Positions 52,293 to 62,606 of a stretch of 64,000 nucleotides of DNA are shown in pieces. This DNA is from Gambelia wislizenii. Lineage: Eukaryota; Chordata; Lepidosauria; Squamata; Crotaphytidae. The stretch is from contig JAUMIR010000004.1 in assembly GCA_030847615.1 (NCBI GenBank), forward strand, positions 73,997,001-74,061,000, written 5' to 3'. Position 1 is the stretch's first letter. The number at the start of each line of letters is the position of its first letter. The notes beneath the pieces were generated by a model. That model was not told where the DNA came from. It ran no database searches and saw nothing but the letters and a program-made list of their open reading frames with translations. The position numbers and the translations under genes were made by a program.

Positions 52293-52825
52293 CTCAGGTG
52301 ACTTATCAGATGTGGCAAAATGGTATCATAAGGATGCCAAATTAACAGGAAAGGGTGCGCATAGTAGACGATGTTGTGCTTTCGTGATTTCATCTGGAGA
52401 AAAAGGCATTCTTTTTTATTGACAGGCCAAGCCTGTGTTGGTTTTTTGCCGGTATTATGAGCATTGAAAAGGTCCACCATTGTCCTCTCATGATTACATT
52501 GTCAATGGGCGGTCCCGCCAGAACACTTCTGGGTGAGAACATGAAAGCCAGGTAGGGGACACTCCTTTTATGAACCTCCCCGGTTTTTAAGTTTTAAAGT
52601 GTGTTTCTGTGCTAGTGTGAACATTTTATGTCTTTATTTTGCTGTATTTTTAACTTTTACCACATTCACATTTTCTCGTGAGTATCACTGAGATCATGAA
52701 CGTGGAAGTAAGCAATGCTCCATTCGTGCTCCAGTAATGCTGGGGCTGCTTTTTCATGCTATTACAGGTATATGGTGGCAAAAGAACGTTTGTTGAGGCT
52801 TGTCTGATAAAGTCCATAACCTGAG
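52293..52825. mobile_element. Family-Q inverted-repeat element, copy 3
   Basis: Left end CTCAGGTGACTTATCAGATG; right end ...GTCTGATAAAGTCCATAACC followed by TGAG, complementary with a 5-nt insertion. The interior GACACTCCTTTTATGAACC and TTTCTCGTGAG matches 62270-62400. 533 bp, non-coding. Confidence 0.5.
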
Positions 52826-53584
52826 TCTCTGGACCTGTCTATACAGTTAAAATAATATGAACAAGATGCAAAAGATCAGCGATCTGTTCAAATGGCCATT
52901 CACACAAATACATGTCATTCAGAAGGGGGCAGCCAAATCCACTGCAAAGTCCATGTGCGCTGTGTCTGGTGCTTTTGTACAGATTTTCTGAAAAGATCCA
53001 TACGACTTCCAAATGTGTGACTATTTGAACACTCACATTCACACAGATACAAACAGGCAGTGCAATCTGATTGGCTGGACAAGCACAGGGGCAGGGCTAG
53101 CAAAAAGGGAAAGTGGCTGTGGCCACCATGTTGGATTTTTGGCTAAGTGAGGGTCTGGTAAGTCGATCAAACAATGATTTTATACTTTTTTTGGGGGGGG
53201 GGTAAATACAAAGTGTTGCTTGTGCACACCCTGGGAAACTTTTTTTTAAAAAAAAATGGCGGCAGCAGATTCAAAATTGCGAGTAAATCATTTGCAGCCT
53301 CCAGCTGGCTAGAGGGTCATGCGGAGTTTGGGGGGTGGCTGTGTAGGCAGATTGCATCATTGTGGACACCTGCCTTTTCAGATGTGTTCATATTTTTTTC
53401 GTATCCCCCCAACTTGTATAGACAAGACCCCAGTTTCTCAACAGAGTCTTTGGAGAACTGTGCTCAATTAGATTGCTACAGTGAAAAATTACATGAACAA
53501 AGGGGGGTGGGGAGAGACAAAGCAGATGTCCTTGAGTTTTGGAAGGAGCCTTCCAACCTTCAATAGCATCAGCTATTGCCTCTT
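52826..53584. other. Unassigned
   Basis: Includes a G-run at 53192-53201 and an ATTGGCTGG box near 53073. A 130-codon plus-strand frame at 53174-53566 has no known domain. Confidence 0.35.
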
Positions 53585-54550
53585 CTGAATGAATGTCTGG
53601 AGGAGGTAATGGACTGGATGAGGGGGGAAAAATTGACACTGAATGAGACAAGACAGAGGTGCTTATTGTCAAGGGTCCTAACCTGAGGTTGCAGATGTGT
53701 CAACCAATCATGGATGGGGTTACACTCCCCCTGAAATAATTTGTTTTCAGCTTGGAGGTACTTCTGAATCTGTCACTCAGAATAACAGCCCCAATAGATG
53801 GGATGGCCAGGAGAGCTTACTATCAGCTGTTATACCAGTTGCACCCTTTCCTAGAGCTAGAGGATGTAAAGATGGTAATGCATGCACTGATAATCTCAGG
53901 GCTGGACTTTTGCAATGCACTGTACATTGGGCTACCTCTGTACCAATTTTGGAAACTTCCATTAGTTCAAAACATGGCAGCCAGATTGGTTACTGGTGCA
54001 CCTTGGAGTGATCATATTACACCTATATTAAAATCATTCCACTGGCTGCCAATTAGTTTCTGGTCAAAGTACAAAGTGTTGGTTTGGGTCCAGGTTACCT
54101 TCCTCTGTATAATCCACCCCATACACTTAGGTTCTCTGAGGGACATTTACTTCAGTCAGCTAGGACTAGGCTGACAACTGTTGCCCAGAGGACTTTTTCT
54201 TCAGCTGTCCCCAAATTGTAGAATGACCTGCCAGAACATTTTCAACAGCTGGATACACTGAGTTTAAAACAGCACTAAAGACTAATTTCTTCTGGCAGGC
54301 CTATCCAGATTATTTTAAAAGCATGAGTTTTTAAATGATGAATGGATTATTTTAGTATGTATGCTCTTTTAACTGATGTTATGATCTTTTAACTGGTTAT
54401 GGGTGTATTTTAATTGGTGTTCTGTGTTTTTAGCTGGTATCTATCTGTTGCTGTATTTTAGTCTGTTGTTCCCTGCCTCAATCCATAGGAAGAGGTGGGT
54501 AAGAAATACTATTACTACTACTACTACCACCGCTACTGCTACTGTTACTT
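53585..54550 (+). mobile_element. L2 LINE, C-terminal ORF and 3' UTR
   Basis: GGAGGAGGTAATGGACTGGA, GACAAGACAGAGGTGCTTAT and GGTTACACTCCCCCTGAA mark the L2 region after the RT. The frame 53752-54174 encodes MVMHALIISGLDFCNALYIG, KLPLVQNMAARLVTGAPWSD and SFHWLPISFWSKYKVLV. The 3' UTR ends in an (ACT)n microsatellite at 54509-54550. 5' truncated, stops present. Confidence 0.75.
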
Positions 54551-54639
54551 TCTTTTGGCTTGCTAAAAGGGACTTGTCCTGGCAACACTGCCAAGCATGA
54601 CTCATCCTAGCTCAAAGCCAGCCCTCCAATAGGAATGCT

Positions 54640-55412
54640 CACACGTTTGCAAAGGAGATCCTCTTTTGGGGGAGGGGGAATGCCCCAGGTCACGGAGGGA
54701 CATGCCATGGTTACATCCTGTTTGGATTACTGTATTGTGCTCTATGTGGGGCTGCCTTTGAAAAGTGCTCAGAAACTTCAGTTGGCCCAAAGAGCAGCAG
54801 CCAGGTTGTTAACTGGGGTTGGCTACAGGGAGCACACAATCTCCTTGTTGCAACAGCTCCACTGGCTTCTGGTCCATTTCTGAGCACAAAGTGCTGGTTT
54901 TGACCAATAAAGTCTTACATGGCTTGGGTCCAGGTTCTTTGAAGGACTGTATCTCCTTTTACGAGCCCACTATAACTCTTACATCATCTAGAGAACCCCT
55001 TCTCTCTATCCCACCACCCTCTCAGGCTCATTTGGTGGGAACAAGGGCTGCTTCCAAAATGTGGAACTGCCTCCCCAGGGAGGCCAGGATGGCTGTGTCT
55101 CTCCTCTCTTTCCATAAACAGGTAAAAACATTTCTGTGTCAGTAGGCATTTGCACTCTGAGGTGGGCCAGACTGTGTCACACAAATGCTGTGTGATTTGT
55201 ATTTTAAAGTGTTATATATTCCAATATTTTAATGTTTGTGGCTTTAACTGTGCAAATTGTTTGATTTGTTTTTAGATGTAATATTTATACTTTAAATAAT
55301 TTGTATTCTTTTTAACTTGGAATATTTTAAACTCATTGTTAGCTGTCTTGGGTCCCTACAATGAAAGGTGGGATACAAATAAAATTGATGAAGATGATGA
55401 TGATGATATGAT
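54640..55412 (+). mobile_element. L2 LINE, second C-terminal fragment
   Basis: Encodes VTSCLDYCIVLYVGLPLKSA, QLAQRAAARLLTGVGYREHT (54635-54883), then in another frame KVLVLTNKVLHGLGPGSLKD, QAHLVGTRAASKMWNCLPRE and SFHKQVKTFLCQ (54819-55145). Ends GGTGGGATACAAATAAAATT with a (GAT)n microsatellite at 55388-55409. A frameshift near 54880 splits the frame. Confidence 0.75.
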
Positions 55413-55741
55413 CAAGAGCCTAAAATCCCAGGGGCAGCTTTCATTGGTAGAGGAAGATCTTCTCTGCAGGCAGCCACCCTTCACTTGGGAAGAAGGGGGA
55501 CAGCTAGCAAGCTTACTCTTGCCCCTCTTCCTCATTTCCAAGTGTGGAGCTAACTGCTGAGAACAATGCCTAGATTTTCACAGCCACCTCACTGAACATG
55601 CTCAGCGCATGAACACACACTCAGTATAATATCTGCAAGATATCTTAGCTAAAAAAGAGTGTTCCTAGGTCTGGCTGAAAGGAGAGGATTGTTCCTTCTC
55701 ACCTTCTTATGGATTCAAGGTAGAGAACATTTCATTTAGCT
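55413..55741. other. Unassigned
   Basis: No gene or repeat recognised. Confidence 0.35.
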
Positions 55742-55906
55742 CAGTGCTTCTCAACCTATCTGACGTAGCAGAATGGCATTTCCCCTCAATATGCCTGGGA
55801 CTAGTCCCATATTCATGCTATATTATTACTGTATTTGCATGGTTTCCTGGAAGCTTACCATGAACCAGCTTCTGATGTTTACAGACCACCACTTTGAGTA
55901 GCACTG
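55742..55906. mobile_element. Decayed hAT MITE
   Basis: Left end CAGTGCTTCTCAACCT; right end ACTTTGAGTAGCACTG (complement CAGTGCTACTCAAAGT). Flanking 8-mers match at only four positions, so the duplication has decayed. Non-coding. Confidence 0.55.
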
Positions 55907-56029
55907 ATCTAAGCTGTTTGCATCTAGCAAGAAGGTTTTAGGTACCCTCAGGCAAGCCCAATCATCAGAAGGAAGAAGGGAGCCTGGAAATACTCAGGAG
56001 TAAGGATGCATACCCCAAACACCTCAATG

Positions 56030-56154
56030 GGCCACAAAAACCAAATGCACAGTTATAGGATGGGGAATACTTGGCTCAGCAGTGAAAATAACCTTGAGAT
56101 GATAGTCAATTATAAGTTGAACATGAGCCAACAGTGATACTGCGGCAAAGAAGG
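56030..56154 (+). mobile_element. CR1/L3 LINE, left of the solo LTR
   Basis: AAATGCACAGTTATAGGATG, GGGAATACTTGGCTCAGCAG and GTTGAACATGAGCCAACAGT are the CR1 block encoding KYRMG-ET-L...LNMSQQ. Continues at 57082 after the LTR; the two halves join with a single AAGG. Confidence 0.65.
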
Positions 56155-57077
56155 TGTTACCTGAATTGCTGGAGTCCATGGGGACCCACTCAGGATATTT
56201 AAATTATGATATTAAGTTGGGGGATTTTAGTTAGCTCAAAGGTATGGCTGTGAGAGGCCAGATAACTTACAGGACCTTTGCACCCATGTATACCAGTACT
56301 CATTGATGAAACTCGAAGCCAAAATGAAATAAAAATGTTTTTTATTGGAAAATAATTACAGAAGCATTCATACATGCACACATGCTCACAAGACAACCAC
56401 AGGCTAACGAAGAGTCAAGGCAGAAATATTAGGATAGAGGAATAGATCTGGGAAGAATGGGTTATATTTACCTGTCTGAAGAGCAGAGATTCAGGCAGCA
56501 AAGAAACTCAGACTTGAAGCTGAGGGTGTGACAGCAGTCCAGAAGAGTGATGGTACAAGAGGAACACATGGCTATTATTTGAGAGTAATATTTATACTCA
56601 ATATTGTACTCTTAAGGAGTGTTTTGAGTGTAAAACAATGCTTAGATGGGTTTCCCATAGTTAAAACAAAGGCACCTCTGGCTTCATTGATTGCCACTAA
56701 TGATTGAGACATTAAGGTTGATGGGTTTATGGCAGCTTCCATATTGTGGAGAGGAGAGGGTGTGAGGGAAGGTGTTTGCAGAGAAGAGTGGGGATAATAG
56801 GTGTTCCGATCACTGTTTGTTTTTGAAGTATAACTCATTGCCAGGTGAATCCAGGGCAAATTAGCACATTCCTCCTTAATTACTCTGAGGGGTTTCACAT
56901 TAACTTTGTCCTGGGCATGTTTGTTTGGGGAATTTTCAAGACAACTCCATTAGGTCTTTGGGTGACCTTCACTTGAACCTAATTTTGGTTTGCTTTGGTC
57001 TACCTTAGACCTTGTGAACTGTCCAATATTGCCAAATTATGAATTATTGGAGGGAGGGGGCGTACAGCCAGGTAACA
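56155..57077 (-). mobile_element. Solo LTR of a retrovirus-like or Gypsy-like element
   Basis: 923 bp. Begins TGTTACCTG and ends CAGGTAACA, a perfect 9-bp inverted repeat with TG...CA tips. Flanked by a 4-bp duplication AAGG (56151-56154 and 57078-57081) that restores the CR1 reading GGCAAAGAAGGCAATTGC. Minus-strand signals: TATAAATAT at 56588-56596 and AATAAA at 56341-56346, giving a plausible U3-R-U5 order. No internal coding region or second LTR, so it is a recombination remnant. A 4-bp duplication fits class I ERVs but does not prove it. Confidence 0.75.
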
Positions 57078-57081
57078 AAGG

Positions 57082-57531
57082 CAATTGCTATTCTAATCTG
57101 CACTAATAGAAGCATAGTTTCCAAGGGAAGTAAAAGTCCCACTGTATTCTGAGCTGGTCAGGGCATGTTCAGCTTGGTGAAGAGAAGACTGAGGCAGGGG
57201 ACATGCTTCTTTTAAATATCTCAAGGACTGTCACAATGAAGAAGGGGCAGGCCTGTTCTCTGCTATCCCAGAGGGTAGGACCAGGTCTAATGGTTCGAAA
57301 TTACAGAAGAGTAGATTTTGATTGAACATTAGAAGGAACTTCTTGACAACAAGCACAGTTTGGGAATGGAACCAATTGCCTAGACAGGTGGTGGGGCCTC
57401 CTTCTCTGGATGTTTTCAAAAAGATGCTCAACAGCTACCTCCTATGGATGCTTTAGCTGGAGATCCTGCACTGAGCAGGGAGATGGACTCGATGCCCACG
57501 AGGCCCCTTCCAGCTCTTTGATTCTATGAGT
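57082..57531 (+). mobile_element. CR1/L3 LINE, right of the solo LTR to the 3' end
   Basis: Blocks CACTAATAGAAGCATAGTTT, AAGGGAAGTAAAAGTCCCAC, GGCCTGTTCTCTGCTATCCC, GGAACTTCTTGACAACAAGC and TGGACTCGATGCCCACGAGG end in TTTGATTCTATGAGTC, the CR1 3' terminus. Degraded. Confidence 0.7.
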
Positions 57532-57654
57532 CTTCCCAGTATAGTGAGGAATGTGGTTTTGGTAAAGGCTTGGATCCTTCACAAAGGTATCCATAGATTA
57601 TGGAAGTTTCTTATGCTGATTACATCTACAAAATCCAATTATCATTTGTACAAA

Positions 57655-57800
57655 ATATTATTTATTTTATTTATATGGCACTTTTCTCTCAGCATGGGAC
57701 CCAAGGCAGCTTACAGAAAGGCTGAAACAAGATAAAGCTAAAAACCAGATGATAAAGAAGTTAAAACACAATTACACAAGTTATCGTATTAAAACACTAT
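57655..57800 (-). mobile_element. L2 LINE 3'-end scrap
   Basis: TATTTATTTTATTTATATGG, CAAGGCAGCTTACAGAAAGG and AAAACACAATTACACAAG resemble the minus-strand L2 3' UTR at 14405. Confidence 0.45.
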
Positions 57801-58803
57801 TCAGCAAGTTATTGCATTAAAGAGTCCTTGCTTCATGCTGTATTGTCATACTGTGACACTGCCTCCAAATGTAACTGGAAGAAAACTCAGCATGACTGCC
57901 TTTGTTACTCATATATAGCAAGCACAACAGAAAATGTGGCACATTTGCCCACACATTTCATCCTAGAGGAATTTTTACATTGTTTCCACCACTTTCATAA
58001 CATAGCAGTCACATGGCCAGATAGTCAAGTCCTATATAAAAGGCACACAGTCAATACCACTGGAACACAGATCTAGCTGTCTGGGGGCACATCTAGGTGG
58101 GAGGAATTACTGCATGGGGAAATGAATTACCTGCAATTCACAGCAGCTCCCTTTTGTCTCCATGAGTTTTTGTCCAAAAAAATATCTGTTGTCTGCACAG
58201 TGATGTGCATTGACGTGTACATGGACCTGCAATTCAAGATGGTGGCCATGAGTACGGGCTGCTAACATCTCCCCCCCCCATGAGAACCTCTCTTCAATTT
58301 TTTTAAACCTCTACTTTTAAACAGGTGGAAGAGACACCTTCCACTTGTTAAAACAAACAAAAAAATCTGCCTCAGCATGGTGAAAAAGTGCACTATAGCT
58401 CCTCCAGAATGCCTAAATTGTGCTCCTGACAAAAACAGGAAAGCCTGCCCCCATTTGCATGATGACCAATTGGGTTTCAACTTCCTCTTTTGCCCAGAAT
58501 GCTCAGCACTGCAAATTCGTCACCCAAATGACTGGCAATGCGCATCTCCCTGCTGTATATGAAAAACTTCATGGTAAACTGCAAAGTCCCCTATCAGGCA
58601 GTAAATGGCATTTTCCCCCCTTCCTCCGAATACAGCAAATCTTCTCAACAGCTTGTTGGGACAAATGGTATTCTCCACGAATTCTGTGAGGGGCATTTTC
58701 ACCATTTAGATGACCTTTGGCTTTAACTATTGTTCAGTCATTCTAGTTGTCCAGTTTAATCTGCTCCTTGATTTAACGGCTAGAAGATGGCTTTCCTTTA
58801 GAG
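57801..58803. other. Unassigned
   Basis: Several overlapping 60-90-codon frames without domain signatures. No repeat recognised. Confidence 0.35.
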
Positions 58804-59193
58804 CAGAGGTGGGCAGCCAAGTTGCGGGGGGACATGATGAGCAAGAAGAGGGGCATTTTTACCCTCTTGCTTTGATCTGCTGGTTGCACTGACACATCAG
58901 CAGTACACTGAAAGTGATGGCATGTTACTTCTGACTTCTCTTCTTAGGCAGCAGTGGCCATTTTTCAGAGCTGTCCATTGGGAGATTGGTGGGGGAAAGT
59001 AAACGGTATGACTGTGTTTGCAAGCAGCTTGAGTATGTTTTCAGTAATTTTCAGGCTGAAAAAACACCAAAAAATTATCCCCAAAATTAAAACTGGGGGG
59101 TGGGTGATAGATTGTGGGATTAGGAGAATGCCAGTGGGGTTTAGGGGGCACAAAAGGGAAAACATGAGCCTGACTGCACTTTCCTCATCTCTG
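58804..59193. mobile_element. Non-autonomous hAT element
   Basis: Left end CAGAGGTGGGCAG; right end CTCATCTCTG (complement CAGAGATGAG). Flanking 8-mers CTTTAGAG (58796-58803) and CTTTAAAT (59194-59201) match at six of eight. About 390 bp, no transposase. Confidence 0.5.
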
Positions 59194-59201
59194 CTTTAAA
59201 T

Positions 59202-59718
59202 ACATGTAGAAGAAGGCAGGGGCTATGAAAGGATGTAAATAGTCTTGTGGATGAGGAAAGAGGGAGAGATAACAGAAATAAATAGGAAACAAGATGGTTG
59301 GAGAAATGAGGTTGTAGAGGAGGAAAGGAAAAGATCTCTATAAGAGAAAGGACAGATAAATAAGCATCAAGGAGTGGTGAATTTGGGAAAAACAAAGTGA
59401 GAAATGGTGAGGAAGTAGGGGGAGTGTTGGAGTGATGAGAAGAAATCTCTCCCCCCCCCCAAAGCTCAGTAGAAGGCAAGAGAAGGAAACAAAGGACACA
59501 GTGAGAAATCAAATGTCAACGCTCCATGCACAAAAAAGCCAGCGCTTTATAAGGATAATCACTATCAATAATACATGCCTGCATCATGGCACTTGACGGC
59601 AATTAAAAAAGCATTATGCTCCTCCAGCCAAATCTAAATTATTCCTCACAGCCTCACTGCTCACCGCGTTCTATTAGAGCGTGTCTCCTTGTGTGTACAT
59701 CAGCGGAGCACAGAGAGC

Positions 59719-59752
<34 letters not shown>

Positions 59753-61606
59753 CTTAATGTAGGGAATCATAAATGTTTGATGTCACAGAAAGGAAGGGAA
59801 GATTTGCATCTGTTAATGTGACTGCTTAGGAGGATGGCAATATAATTATGGAAATGCAACTCCCCCTTTCCCTCCCATATTGGGATTTTTAAAAGTACAA
59901 GGGACCAATGCAGCACTTCACACAACAGCCATGTCCATCCTACCTGCATGAAGAAATCTTACAGAGCATAGGGTAAAGCCAGGGCTGCTGGCCTCACCAT
60001 TAGGCACCGTGAGGCAGCTATCTCAGGCAGAAGACACTGAGGGATGAGGAGCAGACAAACCCCTGTGTGCTACATGACCAGTCCTAAATTCTCTAAGCTA
60101 GTGTTGTTACATCCACTGAGGACTGACACTGGTTCCATGGCAAGATTCATGGCACACCCTCCCCCAATTTAGCAATAAGTATTATTGCTACAAACCATCC
60201 AGTTGCCCTGATTTGGCAGGGACAGTCTCAATTAGTCCCCTGTTGTCCCATTTTTTTCAGCTGCTTTTAAAATGTCCCAGTTTCTCTCTCTTCCACTTTC
60301 TTTGTCCTAAGCTTACTTCAATCACAGCAAACAGATTTCAAAATGCAAAAGTAATTTGCTCTCAATTAATTCAGTGGGAGAAGAGGAATGAGGGACAGAA
60401 TCTTGCCATTCCCAGTAGACTCAGGCCAAAGCAACTACTGCAGCCTCTCTTAGCTTGTGTGCTCTCCCTCATTAATACCTTTTGCCGTCTTGACCTCACT
60501 CTGATATTGCTTGGCCACATATATCCCAGTTTTTATCTGTGAATGTTGGAGGGCATGTGGCTACTCTCTGTGCTGTTGAAATTGCAAAATTTGTTTTGTA
60601 TTGTACTGCATTTCCCCCACTAGGCTCCCAGAGGTCTGTGTCCTCCAGTTTGCCCTTCCTCTCCTCAGCCCTGCCTGTTGTCCCATTGCCTGTGCTGAAG
60701 TAAAACTGAACAACCAGCATGGTCCATGTTTGTACAGTACTCAAAATTGAGGGAGGTGTCTGTTGCATACTTAATGCTCAAGCCCAGCAAGCCTCACAGT
60801 GCTGGTAGCAGAAGTAGGAAGAACAGGAAGGGGTGCTTTCATTCCTGAGCACAAGCTAGTTAGGAGAGGTTGGGCTTGCACTCCTTCCTCTAAGAGCAGG
60901 ACAAATCTCGGTATATTTGTTGCATTTTATGTTTCTTTAAAGTCAGATGTTGCTCTGTGTTCCAGGACATTCTCATAAATAATGTTAGCCCATATTCCAC
61001 ATGTTTGCCATGTTTCAAATTACCATTGGCTGCCTGGGCTTCACCATTTACCCCAAGCAGCACCAAGTCTTGGGTTAGCCCTGGGTAAAGCACTGATCAA
61101 AATGGTCCTGGCATGGACTTTCATTCAGTTTTGCAAGGTGGAACATAACTAAGTGGGGATGGCCTATTTTGTCTATAGTAGTGTTTATCTAAATGTAGCA
61201 ACAAAGAGGAAGTCTTAACTCCTTGGAATCTGGTGGGATTGCATGAGGGGAAATCCCTCTGTGCTTTCTGTGTGCCTTCTGATGTGAGAATGGCACAGCA
61301 ACAGTGCAAATGTGTTGTGAGGAAGATGTTTAAGGCCATCAAGTATTCTTGTGATTTAATCCAACATACACATTCCTGTACTTTCCTCTAACAGTTATAT
61401 ACAAGGGAATTCACTTTGTGCACTTTTTCTCATCGCGCTGCAGCACTGAAATTTCAATGAAATTCTATAACAACCATGAAAGGATATTGAAGCTCTGCCC
61501 TGTGGCTGAGCTGAATTTGGCAAGCCTAGTTTTCAAGTTGCTGTGTGAGTTGGTTCACTTCATTTTGCACCTGTGAAATTTAGGACAAACTTAAATGAAT
61601 ATCAAT
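59202..61606. other. Repeat-poor stretch, no recognised gene
   Basis: Contains a (GA)n microsatellite and a candidate conserved block at 59520-59700 (see findings). Open frames are all below 125 codons; the longest (59141-59512 minus) lies over purine-rich DNA. Confidence 0.4.
59720..59751. repeat. (GA)n microsatellite
   Basis: About 15 GA units following CAGAGAGCTA. Confidence 0.95.
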
Positions 61607-61735
61607 GTAGTCCAGTGGGCAGAAAGTTGGACGTAGACCTGGAGAACCTCTTTAGTTCCTGTTTTGCCACTGACATTGTGAAATCTTGTGTATGCTGCAT
61701 GATTTTACTTCCTATTTGTAAAATATCCAGCTTGG
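61607..61735 (+). mobile_element. MIR-like CORE-SINE, ancient
   Basis: GTAGACCTGGAGAACCTC, AGTTCCTGTTTTGCCACTGA, CATTGTGAAATCTTG and TTTACTTCCTATTTGTAAAA follow the MIR core and tail order. Low identity but correct spacing. Confidence 0.5.
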
Positions 61736-61818
61736 CTGGTCATTGTGGAAATAAACAAAGGAACATGAGTGAAGTAATTTGTATGTTAGCAGTGCTACAT
61801 TCATGATATTCACAATGG

Positions 61819-61955
61819 GGAAAAGCCATAGTTCAGTGGTATGGGCACAAGCTTTCTATGCAGAACATAGCAAGTTCACCTCCAGGACCGGAAAAGATTG
61901 CTGACAGTCAGTGAAACTGGACCAGAGATCTGACTCAGTAGAAAGCAGTGGTTCA
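61819..61955 (+). mobile_element. tRNA-derived SINE (second family)
   Basis: Head CCATAGTTCAGTGGTATGGG (A-box-like TAGTTCAGTGG), CAAGCTTTCTATGCAGAACA and CAAGTTCACCTCCAGGACC (B-box-like) resemble a tRNA; then AGACAGTCAGTGAAACTGGA-type body and GATCTGACTCAGTAGAAAGC tail. It is the sense version of 49051-49243. Not a functional tRNA: no cloverleaf can be completed. Confidence 0.65.
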
Positions 61956-62219
61956 TTTCCCTATGACTGCCAGGACAAAACACAGCATTCTTTGGACTTT
62001 AGTAGACATGGCAAAAATAGACAATTACGATGTTACAGTAGTGCAAATGGTTTCCGCTATGGCACGACATTGTCATGTTCGCATGGTCAATCTTTGCTCT
62101 AGCCATGAATAAGGCATTGCTTTTAATAGACAGGACAAGCTGTCAATAGCCTTCAATATCACTCTTTTTGTGCTATTGAAGAGAGTGCGAAAACATGTCC
62201 CACTGTAATTGCTGTAATC

Positions 62220-62606
62220 CCCCCTCCCCGTTCCTGGCGAGAAAACCTCCAAATGAGAATGTGATAACTATCCACAGGACACTCTTTTTATGAACTGTCC
62301 CAGTTTGCTTGCACATATTTAGGTTTATTTAAGTGTTTGTGTTTATTTTGAAAATTAAGCAGTTTTTGGTGTTTTTAAGTGTGCTCACATCTTCTTGCAA
62401 GAACTGCTGAAATCTTGCCCATGCTAAATCACAGAAGTAAAGTACTGTTCTTAAAGTGTTTGTGGTGGTTGTGCAATAATTCCCTGGTGGTTGTTTCATG
62501 CGACTGCAGTGACGTGTGATAATAAGTATAATAATGTCACTATGTTTCTACTTCCCTCATTTGTGGAATTACAGCATTTTTAGATGCTAGTCTGATAAAG
62601 TCCCAA
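62220..62606. mobile_element. Family-Q element, copy 4 (one clear end)
   Basis: Right end GCTAGTCTGATAAAGTCCC matches 52793-52815. Interior GGACACTCTTTTTATGAACT and CATCTTCTTGCAAGAACTGC align with 52557-52700. The left inverted repeat was not found, so the copy may be truncated. Confidence 0.45.

Noticed and set aside
53174..53566. 130-codon frame as an exon
   Set aside because: Contains G-run and A-run derived residues, no domain, and no evident splice or initiation context.
61819..61900. tRNA gene
   Set aside because: A- and B-box-like motifs are present but the acceptor and anticodon stems cannot be completed, and the SINE body follows.
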